This document shows, one piece after another, positions 16,632 through 26,510 of a DNA stretch of 64,000 bases (its first letter is position 1; the number at the start of each line of letters is the position of its first letter). The DNA is from CALOBA01 sp942491465 (lineage in GTDB: Bacteria; Pseudomonadota; Gammaproteobacteria; Chromatiales; Chromatiaceae): contig CALOBA010000081.1 in assembly GCA_942491465.1 (NCBI GenBank), positions 62,001 through 126,000 of the forward strand, given 5' to 3'. Both the position numbers and the translations under genes were made by a program. The notes below the pieces were generated by a model that saw nothing but the letters and a program-made list of their open reading frames with translations, made no database searches and was not told the DNA's origin.

Positions 16632-18611
16632 TCAGTCGCGCATCCGCGCGCGTCGCACGGCCTCCAGGGCACGGCTGACCAGCGGCATTGCGGGCTCGCC
16701 GAGCCGCGTGAGCAGGCCCTGCTCGTGCAGGCTGCAGAACGCGTCGACGCTCAGATCGTGCAGTGCCTGTCCGTTGCGGTCGACCAGCAGCAGGGCTTCG
16801 CCGTCATCGCTGCGCCAGGCGAGCTTGGCACGGACGGCATCGCCGCCGTTGCGCCGGATGAGCAGCCAGGCGCCGATCGGCGGGATGCATGCCTCGCGGC
16901 GGCCATCGGCGGAGGTCCAGGCCGCCGGCGTCACCGACGGCGCCCGGGTGCGGACCTGGCCCCAGCCCGATCCGCGCAGCACGGCGCCGTGGATGATCTC
17001 AAGCTCCTTGAGCCAGCGCGTGATCAGCAGCTGGTCGGTGACGACCTCGGCGAGGGTGACGCGCAGCGACCGCAGCAGCTCGGGGATGCGCCGCAGCAGC
17101 GCCCGCCGCTCGGCGGTATCGCGCTTCGGGCGGATGCTCCAGAGCAGCCCATCGAGCAGCGCCAGGCCGTCGTGCCAGGCGGTGCCGCTGTGGCCGTCGC
17201 GCAGGTAGGCATCGGTGAGGGCCGGGGCGATGCCGTGCTCGATGAGTTCGGCGACGCTCACCGGGAGCCGGGCGCGTCCGTCCAGGCGCGCCTCGACAAC
17301 GGCGGCGGCCTCGGCCCGTGCCAGCTCCCGGCGGCGCTGCTCGACGCGCTGCCGAACCACGCGGGCCTCGGCCGCTTGGGCGTCGGCGTTGTCCGCGCAC
17401 ATGGCCAGCCGCAGCTCGTCGTCGAGCACCGCGAACAACGCGCGCCCGCCGTCGGCCGCGGTGACCACCCGCTCGATGACCCGCCGAATCCGCTCGTGGA
17501 ACGTCCCCTCGCCGCGGGCATCGTCGTCGTTCCAACCGCGGCTGGCCTCGCCGATGCGATCGAGCAGGCGGCGCGCGGGATGTGCCGGATCATCGCACCA
17601 GTCCGGGTCCACCAGCGCCTGCTTGACATAGGGAACCTGCAGCTGCCCGACCTGGACCTTGATGGGATGCGGCAGCTCGGGACCGGCAAGGATCTGCTCA
17701 AACAGCAGGACCACCAGGTCCATGGTGTCCGCCGGATCACGCCGTTGCCGCGGCATCAGCGGGCCCAGGTCGGAGCGCGTCGATCCGTTGCCGCGGTCGT
17801 TGCGCTCACCGCCATAGGGCCGATCGCCGCTGGCGCTTTCCGGTTGCGGGGTCGGATGCGACGGCAAGGCGCGGGCAGCGTCGCCGCGCAACGGGGAATG
17901 GGCGACCGAGGGAGGCTCCAAGGCGACCGGGAGCGTTGCCTGGCACACCGCGACGCCGCGGACCTCGGCAAGACAGCCGGTATACAGGTCGCGCAGGTGG
18001 TTCATCACCTGCTCGTCGAAGACCCGGTAGCAGGCCAGCCGGGGCACCGGACCGCAGTCGGTCAGCGCGCGGAGCGCATCGGCGAAGGCCTGACACAGGG
18101 ACGCCGGGCCCATCGGCAGGTCCCCAATGGACAGATCCTCGCGGCCAACCAGCGGCACCAACGCCGATACCAGCGCGCCGAGCTCGACCCGATAGCGCGA
18201 TTGCGCCTGCGCGATCAAGCAGGCCAAGGCCTGCGACTCGTCCGCATCCACCGCAACCCCCAAGGCCAGCTCATCGCCGCAGGAGACGACGGGCGTATTC
18301 AGGCCGATGGTGTGGCCGGCATCGCGGAACAGATCGAGGGTCATCTGCAGGTTGCGCAGGACATGCCGCTGCAGGGCGTCGCCACACCCGCGAAGCTCCC
18401 GCTGCAGGTGGAAGCAGCCCGCACAATGCCGGTCGCTTGCGGCCTGGTCCGCGAGCTGATAGAGGACCTCGTCGATGCGTTGCAGCGTCGACACCAGCAG
18501 CGGCGCGAGTGCTTGGCAGAGCAGGGGACCACAGCGGTCGAGTACGGCCCCTAGCTGCTCCCGATGTCCGAGCGGGGGTGAAGGGCCGGATATCCGGGTG
18601 CGGGTGATCAT
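16632..18611 (-). CDS. DUF1631 family protein
   Basis: A large 659-residue cytoplasmic protein of the DUF1631 family, known mainly from gamma- and betaproteobacteria and of unknown function. The N-terminal third is helical with a Cys-His cluster (DRHCAGCFHLQREL). The middle carries the family segment PHPIKVQVGQLQVPYVKQAL. The C-terminal 100 residues (GAWLLIRRNGGDAVRAKLAW, then EALLLVDRNGQ) form a small beta domain of the PilZ-like type. That recalls c-di-GMP binding, but the arginine motif is not clear. Start at 18611 (MITRTRISG) excludes a low-complexity upstream extension. Confidence 0.75.
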   Translation of the reverse strand: MITRTRISGPSPPLGHREQLGAVLDRCGPLLCQALAPLLVSTLQRIDEVLYQLADQAASDRHCAGCFHLQRELRGCGDALQRHVLRNLQMTLDLFRDAGHTIGLNTPVVSCGDELALGVAVDADESQALACLIAQAQSRYRVELGALVSALVPLVGREDLSIGDLPMGPASLCQAFADALRALTDCGPVPRLACYRVFDEQVMNHLRDLYTGCLAEVRGVAVCQATLPVALEPPSVAHSPLRGDAARALPSHPTPQPESASGDRPYGGERNDRGNGSTRSDLGPLMPRQRRDPADTMDLVVLLFEQILAGPELPHPIKVQVGQLQVPYVKQALVDPDWCDDPAHPARRLLDRIGEASRGWNDDDARGEGTFHERIRRVIERVVTAADGGRALFAVLDDELRLAMCADNADAQAAEARVVRQRVEQRRRELARAEAAAVVEARLDGRARLPVSVAELIEHGIAPALTDAYLRDGHSGTAWHDGLALLDGLLWSIRPKRDTAERRALLRRIPELLRSLRVTLAEVVTDQLLITRWLKELEIIHGAVLRGSGWGQVRTRAPSVTPAAWTSADGRREACIPPIGAWLLIRRNGGDAVRAKLAWRSDDGEALLLVDRNGQALHDLSVDAFCSLHEQGLLTRLGEPAMPLVSRALEAVRRARMRD

Positions 18612-18875
18612 GCTCGGTGCGCGTTGTTGAGTGCTCGATGGGGCGCCCGCGGGGCCGCTTTGATGGATTGGACGAGACACGCGCACCGCCGAGTGGGTTG
18701 CCGTTGACGGAGGGTCGCCTGCGCATGCAGGCGTGGTCCGGCAATCGCACCACTGTCGGGGGCCCGATAGCGTTATCATAGACAAGATGCAAACGGCGGC
18801 ACAGATCAGAGCCCAAACATCCGGCGACCCCGTCCATCGGCGCGGTCCCCTTCATGCACCCAAGGCTCACCGCCC

Positions 18876-19610
18876 GTGCTGACGCTGCTGCGCCAGGGCC
18901 TCGGCTCGCTGCTGGACAGTCTGCGCGACCTCGCCCCCATCGTTGCCGTGGTCGCCTTCTTCGAGCTGGTGGTGCTCAATCAGCCGATCCCGAACCTGGC
19001 CGATCTGCTGATCGGCACGCTGATGGTGGTCATCGGCCTGACGCTGTTCGTGCAGGGGCTCAAGCTCGGTCTGTTTCCGATCGGCGAATCCATGGCCTGG
19101 GATTTCGCCCGCAAGGGCAGCCTGCTGTGGCTGCTGGCGTTCGCCTTCGCGCTCGGCTTCGGCACCACCGTTGCCGAACCGGCGCTGATCGCGGTGGCCG
19201 AAGAGGCCGCCGAGGTGGCCGCCGTCGGGGAGATGATCGAAGACTCCGAGACGGCGCGCGAGGGTTATGCCAACGGGCTGCGCTATACGGTGGCGCTATC
19301 GGTGGGGCTGGCGCTGGTGATCGGCGTGCTGCGCATCCTGCGCGGCTGGCCGATCCAGTATCTGATCATCGGCGGCTACGTCGGCGTGGTCGTCATGACC
19401 GCCTTGGCACCGCGGGAGATCATCGGCATCGCCTACGATTCCGGCGGCGTGACCACATCGACCATCACCGTGCCGCTGGTGACCGCCCTCGGCGTCGGCC
19501 TGGCCTCGAGCATCGAGGGGCGCAACCCGATGATCGACGGCTTCGGACTGATCGCCTTTGCGTCGCTGACGCCGATGATGTTCGTCATGGGCTACGGTAT
19601 CCTGCTGTGA
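18876..19610 (+). CDS. DUF1538 membrane protein, first copy
   Basis: A 244-residue inner-membrane protein with about six to seven helices. It starts at a GTG codon. Key segments are GFGTTVAEPALIAVAEEAAE and the re-entrant-looking IAYDSGGVTTSTITVPL, repeated in the following gene. DUF1538 proteins have no proven function but look like an inverted-repeat transporter or channel. The stop overlaps the GTG of the second copy (GTGA), and downstream lie PII and CBS genes, which suggests a nucleotide-regulated transporter. The whole operon is divergent from the DUF1631 gene across a 264-bp gap. Confidence 0.8.
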   Translation: MLTLLRQGLGSLLDSLRDLAPIVAVVAFFELVVLNQPIPNLADLLIGTLMVVIGLTLFVQGLKLGLFPIGESMAWDFARKGSLLWLLAFAFALGFGTTVAEPALIAVAEEAAEVAAVGEMIEDSETAREGYANGLRYTVALSVGLALVIGVLRILRGWPIQYLIIGGYVGVVVMTALAPREIIGIAYDSGGVTTSTITVPLVTALGVGLASSIEGRNPMIDGFGLIAFASLTPMMFVMGYGILL

Positions 19611-20422
19611 TCGAGGCGGTCTGCACCAGCATCGACAGCGTTGTCCCGATCTGCGCCACCGTCGACGACGTGCTGCCGATCATCGGCATCCTGGTGGGGT
19701 TCCAGGTATTGGTCCTGCGCCGGCGCATCCCCAACCTGCGCCGGGTGCTGCTCGGATTCGTGCTCGTGCTGATCGGACTGGCGTTCTTTATCGAGGGGCT
19801 GGAGCGGGCGCTGTTCCCGCTGGGCAAGCTGATGGCGGCGCAGCTTACGGCACCGGAATTTCTCGGCCTGGAGGCGACCGCCGGGGCGGCGGCGTCGGCC
19901 GCGGATTGGCACGCCTACCTGTGGGTCTATCTGTTCGCATTCGCGATCGGCTTCGCAACCACCATCGCCGAGCCGTCGCTGATCGCCGTTGCCATCAAGG
20001 CCCACGAGGTCTCCGCCGGCGCGGTGGCCATCTGGGGGCTGCGCATCGCGGTGGCCATCGGCGTGGCCATCGGCATCACCTTGGGTACCTATCGCATCAT
20101 CAGCGGCACGCCGCTGCACTACTACATCATCACCGGCTATGTCTTCGTCGTCATCCAGACCCTGTTTGCCCCGAAAAGCATCATCGCCCTGGCCTACGAT
20201 TCCGGCGGCGTCACCACATCGACGGTCACCGTACCCCTGGTGGCGGCCCTGGGTCTGGGGCTGTCGAGCAGCATCCCCGGACGCAACCCGCTGCTCGACG
20301 GCTTCGGCCTGATCGCCTTCGCCAGCCTGTTCCCGATGATCACCGTCATGGGCTATGCCCAGCTCGGTACCTGGTATGCCGGCCGACGACGCCGGCGCCC
20401 ATCGCCCCCCCGAGAGGATTGA
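19607..20422 (+). CDS. DUF1538 membrane protein, second copy
   Basis: A 271-residue paralogue of the preceding gene, probably forming a heteromer with it. It shares GFATTIAEPSLIAVAIKAHE and ALAYDSGGVTTSTVTVPLV, and the ending NPLLDGFGLIAFASLFPM mirrors NPMIDGFGLIAFASLTPM in the first copy. The GTG start overlaps the upstream stop by four bases, so expression is coupled. A basic C-terminal tail (AGRRRRRPS) points to the cytoplasm. The PII gene starts 3 bp downstream. Function as a transporter is inference. Confidence 0.8.
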   Translation: MIEAVCTSIDSVVPICATVDDVLPIIGILVGFQVLVLRRRIPNLRRVLLGFVLVLIGLAFFIEGLERALFPLGKLMAAQLTAPEFLGLEATAGAAASAADWHAYLWVYLFAFAIGFATTIAEPSLIAVAIKAHEVSAGAVAIWGLRIAVAIGVAIGITLGTYRIISGTPLHYYIITGYVFVVIQTLFAPKSIIALAYDSGGVTTSTVTVPLVAALGLGLSSSIPGRNPLLDGFGLIAFASLFPMITVMGYAQLGTWYAGRRRRRPSPPRED

Positions 20423-20425
20423 TCC

Positions 20426-20776
20426 ATGCACTTCAAGCTCATCATCGCACTGATCGAGCGCAACGAGACCGAAGCGGTCCTGGAGGCGGCACGCACCGCC
20501 GGCGCCACCGGCTCCACGGTCATCAGTCAGGCCCGTGGCGAGGGCGGGGAGAAGCAAAAGACCTTCTTCGGCCTGAACCTCGAGACCCCCCGCGACGCCG
20601 TGCTGCTGTTGGTCGAAGAGCACCTGAGCCGCAGCATCCTGGAGACCATCGCCAAGACCGGACGGTTCGAGGAGGAGCCCGGCAGCGGCATCGCCTTTCA
20701 GGTCGATGTGGAAGACGCGGTCGGCATCAATCACCAAATCCGTATGCTGACCGAAAAGGTCAAGCAGGAGATCTGA
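20426..20776 (+). CDS. PII-like signalling protein without the uridylylation tyrosine
   Basis: A 116-residue trimeric-type PII-family protein. The start HFKLIIALIERNETEAVLEA is PII-like, but the T-loop reads ARGEGGEKQKTFFGLNLETP instead of the classic sequence with Tyr51. GlnD-type uridylylation is therefore not expected. The later GSGIAFQVDVEDAVGI matches the C-terminal strand of PII. It lies between two DUF1538 genes and a CBS protein, so it likely senses a nucleotide (ATP, ADP or another) and controls the membrane protein rather than glutamine synthetase. Confidence 0.8.
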   Translation: MHFKLIIALIERNETEAVLEAARTAGATGSTVISQARGEGGEKQKTFFGLNLETPRDAVLLLVEEHLSRSILETIAKTGRFEEEPGSGIAFQVDVEDAVGINHQIRMLTEKVKQEI

Positions 20777-20778
20777 GC

Positions 20779-21192
20779 ATGAGCGAGCACGCAGTGGTGC
20801 GGGTCCGCGATGTCATGAAGGCCCACTTTGACACCGTTGACGGGATGTGCACGGTCGCGCAGGCCCTGGAGCGGATGCTGCATGTGGACACCAAGTCGCT
20901 GGTCGTCAAGAAGCGCCACGACGACGACGAGTATGGGCTGGTGCTGATCTCCGACATCGCCCGGCACGTGCTGGCCCGGGACCGCTCGCCGGAGCGGGTC
21001 AACATCTACGAGATCATGTCCAAACCCCTGTTGAGCGTGAATCCGGACATGGATATCCGCTACTGCGCCCGGCTGTTCAATCGCTTCGACCTGTCCCGCG
21101 CCCCCGTGGTCGAAGACGGCGAGGTCATCGGCATCGTCAGCCTCACGGATCTGGTCATCAAAGGGATGCTGGAACGGCGACCCCGCCCGTGA
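20779..21192 (+). CDS. CBS-domain pair protein
   Basis: A 137-residue protein made of two CBS modules: first RVRDVMKAHFDTVDGMCTVA with VVKKRHDDDEYGLVLISDIA, then IYEIMSKPLLSVNPDMDI with RAPVVEDGEVIGIVSLTDL. CBS pairs bind adenine nucleotides and regulate attached or partner proteins. The gene starts 2 bp after the PII stop and its own stop overlaps the next GTG, so it is the fourth cistron of one operon. It probably provides a second adenylate sensor for the DUF1538 proteins. Confidence 0.85.
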   Translation: MSEHAVVRVRDVMKAHFDTVDGMCTVAQALERMLHVDTKSLVVKKRHDDDEYGLVLISDIARHVLARDRSPERVNIYEIMSKPLLSVNPDMDIRYCARLFNRFDLSRAPVVEDGEVIGIVSLTDLVIKGMLERRPRP

Positions 21193-21800
21193 TCAACCCA
21201 CCATCGGCCCAGCCGCCGGCACCGCCGCCAGGTCCAACGACCGAGCCCGGCGCCCCGGGGCGCCTCGTCGGCGCGCGCTGGGTCCCGTCCCCGCATCAGG
21301 ATGCCCGCCCGCAAGGCATGCCCATCGACCTGCTGGTCATCCACGGCATCAGTCTGCCGCCGGGCAGCTTCGGCGGCCCCTGGATCGAGCAGCTGTTCAC
21401 CGGCACGCTCGTGGGCGACGGCCATCCCGATCTAGCTGAGGTGGCCGGAGCGCGGGTATCGGCCCATCTGCTGATCCGCCGCGATGGCGAGCTGCTGCAG
21501 TTCGTCGACCTCGCGCGCCGGGCATGGCATGCAGGTCCGTCCCGATTCGGCGAGCGCACCGCCTGCAACGACTTCTCCATCGGCATCGAACTGGAGGGGA
21601 CCGACCAGATCCCCTACACCGACGCGCAGTACCGGCGCCTGGGCACCGTCACCGCCGAAATCATGGCCTGCTGGCCGGCGATCACACCGGAGCGCATCGT
21701 CGGCCACAGCGATATCGCACCCGGGCGCAAGACCGATCCCGGCCCCGCCTTCGATTGGCGGCGCTATCGCGGACTGCTCGCGGCCACGCCACCGCACTGA
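21189..21800 (+). CDS. ampD: 1,6-anhydro-N-acetylmuramyl-L-alanine amidase
   Basis: A cytoplasmic zinc amidase that cleaves the peptide from anhydroMurNAc during murein recycling. Of 203 residues, the first 25 are a Pro-rich extension. Zinc ligands His52 (LLVIHGIS), His173 (VGHSDIAPGR) and Asp183, plus catalytic Glu134 (GIELEG) and Lys181, are spaced exactly as in Citrobacter AmpD. The start is a GTG overlapping the CBS gene stop (GTGA). Its place in a DUF1538/PII/CBS operon is probably fortuitous read-through. An ampG-like permease gene lies 8 kb upstream. Confidence 0.92.
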   Translation: MINPPSAQPPAPPPGPTTEPGAPGRLVGARWVPSPHQDARPQGMPIDLLVIHGISLPPGSFGGPWIEQLFTGTLVGDGHPDLAEVAGARVSAHLLIRRDGELLQFVDLARRAWHAGPSRFGERTACNDFSIGIELEGTDQIPYTDAQYRRLGTVTAEIMACWPAITPERIVGHSDIAPGRKTDPGPAFDWRRYRGLLAATPPH

Positions 21801-21928
21801 GCCCAAACGACCCCGCGGACGAACCGATGCACAATCCTGCATGCCGCCGGCAGCCCGGCGTACCGACCAGCGGGCGTATACTCCCACCCCTTCACTAAAC
21901 GACACCCGATCACTCTAGGAGCACGCAA

Positions 21929-23149
21929 ATGGCAACGCCCTCGATCAACAAGGTCGTGCTCGCCTATTCCGGCGGCCTCGACACCTCGGTCATCCTCAAA
22001 TGGCTGCAGGACCACTACGACTGCGAGGTCGTCACCTTTACCGCCGACATCGGCCAAGGCGAGGAAGTGGAACCGGCCCGCACCAAGGCCCAAGCCGCCG
22101 GCGTCAAGGAGATCTTCATCGAGGATCTGCGCGAGGAGTTCGTGCGCGATTTCGTCTACCCGATGTTCCGCGCAAACGCGATCTACGAGGGCGAGTACCT
22201 GCTCGGCACCTCCATCGCCCGGCCGCTGATTGCAAAACGCCTGGTCGAGATCGCCGCCGAGACCGGTGCCGACGCCATCTCCCATGGCGCCACCGGCAAG
22301 GGCAACGACCAGGTCCGCTTCGAGCTCGGCGCCTACGCCCTGAATCCGGACATTCAGATCATCGCCCCCTGGCGCGAATGGGACCTGCTCTCGCGCGAGA
22401 AGCTGCTCGACTACGCCGAGGCCAACGGCATCCCGGTGGAGATGAAGCGCGACGGGACCAAGTCGCCATACTCCATGGACGCAAACCTGCTGCACATCTC
22501 CTACGAGGGCTATGATCTGGAAGATCCCTGGTGCGAGCCGTCGGCATCGATGTGGCGCTGGACTGCGGCGCCGGAGCAGGCCCCCGACGCGCCGGCGGAG
22601 ATTGTCGTCGGCTTCGAGCAGGGCGACATCATCAGCATCGACGGCCAGCCCATGAGCCCGGCCGAGGTCCTCGCGGAGCTCAACCGCATCGGCGGCATCC
22701 ACGGTGTCGGCCGGGCCGACATCGTCGAAAACCGCTACGTCGGCATGAAGTCCCGCGGCTGCTACGAGACCCCGGGCGGAACCATCATGCTCAAGGCACA
22801 CCGGGCGATGGAGTCGCTGACCCTCGACCGCGAGGCGGCGCACCTGAAGGACGAACTGATGCCGCGCTACGCCGAGCTGATCTACAACGGCTATTGGTTC
22901 AGCCCGGAGCGCACCATGCTGCAAGCCGCCATCGATCAGACCCAGCAGGTCGTCAACGGCACCGTCCGCCTGAAGCTGTACAAGGGCAACGTCATGGTGG
23001 TCGGTCGCAAATCCGACACCGACAGCCTGTTCGACACCAGCATTGCCACCTTCGAGGACGATGCCGGCGCCTACGACCAGGGCGATGCCACCGGCTTCAT
23101 TCGACTCAATGCGCTGCGCCTGCGCGTTGCCGGACGGCGCCGCGGTTGA
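21929..23149 (+). CDS. argG: Argininosuccinate synthase
   Basis: The penultimate enzyme of arginine biosynthesis, joining citrulline and aspartate with ATP to give argininosuccinate. The 406-residue protein carries the N-type pyrophosphatase loop LAYSGGLDTS (11-20). It also has the substrate-binding motif GATGKGNDQVRFE and the C-terminal KSRGCYETPGGTI and MRWTLDRE-like segments (here RAMESLTLDREA), all conserved in bacterial ArgG of about 400 residues. A GGAG site is 7-10 bases before the ATG. It is a single-gene unit 128 bp after ampD; no ArgR box was recognised in that gap. Confidence 0.97.
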   Translation: MATPSINKVVLAYSGGLDTSVILKWLQDHYDCEVVTFTADIGQGEEVEPARTKAQAAGVKEIFIEDLREEFVRDFVYPMFRANAIYEGEYLLGTSIARPLIAKRLVEIAAETGADAISHGATGKGNDQVRFELGAYALNPDIQIIAPWREWDLLSREKLLDYAEANGIPVEMKRDGTKSPYSMDANLLHISYEGYDLEDPWCEPSASMWRWTAAPEQAPDAPAEIVVGFEQGDIISIDGQPMSPAEVLAELNRIGGIHGVGRADIVENRYVGMKSRGCYETPGGTIMLKAHRAMESLTLDREAAHLKDELMPRYAELIYNGYWFSPERTMLQAAIDQTQQVVNGTVRLKLYKGNVMVVGRKSDTDSLFDTSIATFEDDAGAYDQGDATGFIRLNALRLRVAGRRRG

Positions 23150-23351
23150 TGTCCCAAACGCCCCGCGCGCGAGCCCGATAACCGAGGGCTTCGCGGTCGG
23201 GACGGTGGCAGAGCGCAAAACGAGGGTTTAGACTGCCCGCCCAAGCATCCACCCTGCGCGCCTTGCCCGCCCGCTGCCGATGCCCACCCGCCACCCGACC
23301 GGACCGGATGGCGTCCCACGAACCAACAAGACCGCTGAGGAGCACATCACC

Positions 23352-25298
<1,947 letters not shown>

Positions 25299-25600
25299 AT
25301 CGCGCAACACCCCCGGCGAGCGGTCGCGCCCGCCGGGGCATCGCATGCAGCCGGGCTCCGTGCGACCCGGCGAGGTTCCAAGCCGACATTGAACCGCGCG
25401 GCACCGATAACGTCGAACCTCCAGCGTTCGGCCTCTCGCTGAATTGAGGACCGTACGCCCGATCGCGCGCCGCACGAGGCATCCAGTCATCCACGCTTGC
25501 CGAGGTTCGGCGAGCCGAATTTTCCCAGGGAAGACCCGACCGCTCGACCTTCGTCCAATTGGTCAGCTGAAGATCGATTCCATTCATTGAGGTTTGCAAT
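25299..25600. other. Intergenic region between acs and the NYN gene
   Basis: Apart from the stem-loop just after acs, I see no gene, tRNA or clear repeat in these 302 bases. The promoter of the NYN gene should lie near its right end, but no convincing -35/-10 pair was found. Confidence 0.4.
25311..25338 (+). terminator. GC-rich stem-loop after acs
   Basis: CCCCGGCG (25311-25318) pairs with CGCCGGGG (25331-25338) across a 12-base loop, starting 13 bases after the acs stop. No T-run follows, so it is an imperfect intrinsic terminator or an mRNA 3'-end stabiliser. Confidence 0.35.
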
Positions 25601-26434
25601 TTGTATTCCGTCGCCAAAGTCGGCGTTTATGTCGACGCAGAGAACATTCGATACAACGGTGGCTACCAGATGCGCTACGACGTCCTGCGTCGCTTTGCCG
25701 CCCGAGAGAACGGGACGCTGCAGCGTCTGAACACCTATCTCGCGTTTGATGCCGAGCGTGCCCGAGAAGATATCGAGTACGCAAAGAAGTCCCGTTCGTA
25801 CCAACAGATGGTCAGGGACTTCGGCTGGAAGGTGACCATGAAGTACGTCCGCCACTACACCGACGAGAACGGCAACGTCTCGACCAAGGCCAACGCCGAC
25901 CTGGACATGGCGGTGGATGCCATGCTTCAGGCCGGCAAGCTCGATCAGGTAACCCTGGTCACCGGCGACGGGGATTTCCTTCAGGTCGTCACCGCCCTGC
26001 AGAATCTCGGCTGCCGGGTCGATCTCATCGGCTTCAAGAACGTCTCCCGCCAACTGCAGCAGTCGGTCGACGCGTTCTGGTCCGGCTTCGTGATACCGGA
26101 CCTGCTGCCGATCGCCTACGAGCCCCGCAATGATTGGGGCAAGCCCGGCTCCTGCGTGCGCGGTGTGTGTACAAAGTGGTTTCCCGAAAAGGGCTACGGA
26201 TTCCTGCGCTTTATTGACAGGATCGCACCCGAACTCTGGATCACCGACGCTCGGGAGCCCGATTCACCCTATGTCAGCGTCTTCTGCCACGCCAACGAGG
26301 TGGCGGACGATGTCAGCGAAGACCTGCTGATGAATCGCGAGACGATCTTCGAGTTTTATCTTGCCGAGAGCGAGCAGAAGGATAATGGATTGGTGGCAAG
26401 CAATGTCCGACTCGCGTTTGGCGTCAATCGCTGA
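25601..26434 (+). CDS. NYN-domain (LabA/PIN-like) protein fused to a cold-shock-like domain
   Basis: A 277-residue protein with an N-terminal NYN nuclease fold (about 5-165). Acidic catalytic-type positions are visible in VGVYVDAENIRYNGG, KANADLDMAVDAML and VTLVTGDGDFLQVV, as in LabA/YacP-type RNases. A C-terminal domain (about 185-275) reads VCTKWFPEKGYGFLRFIDR and later VFCHANEVADD, matching the RNP1/RNP2 layout of cold-shock domains. This suggests an RNA-binding RNase. The start is TTG at 25601 behind a GAGG site; the next Met would remove the first catalytic strand. The cellular role is unknown. Confidence 0.8.
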   Translation: MYSVAKVGVYVDAENIRYNGGYQMRYDVLRRFAARENGTLQRLNTYLAFDAERAREDIEYAKKSRSYQQMVRDFGWKVTMKYVRHYTDENGNVSTKANADLDMAVDAMLQAGKLDQVTLVTGDGDFLQVVTALQNLGCRVDLIGFKNVSRQLQQSVDAFWSGFVIPDLLPIAYEPRNDWGKPGSCVRGVCTKWFPEKGYGFLRFIDRIAPELWITDAREPDSPYVSVFCHANEVADDVSEDLLMNRETIFEFYLAESEQKDNGLVASNVRLAFGVNR

Positions 26435-26510
26435 CCCTGCGACGATTACTGCAACAAGGACTCGGAGATTGATCTATATTGGCGCAATAGCGCTTTGACC
26501 TGGTGCATCG

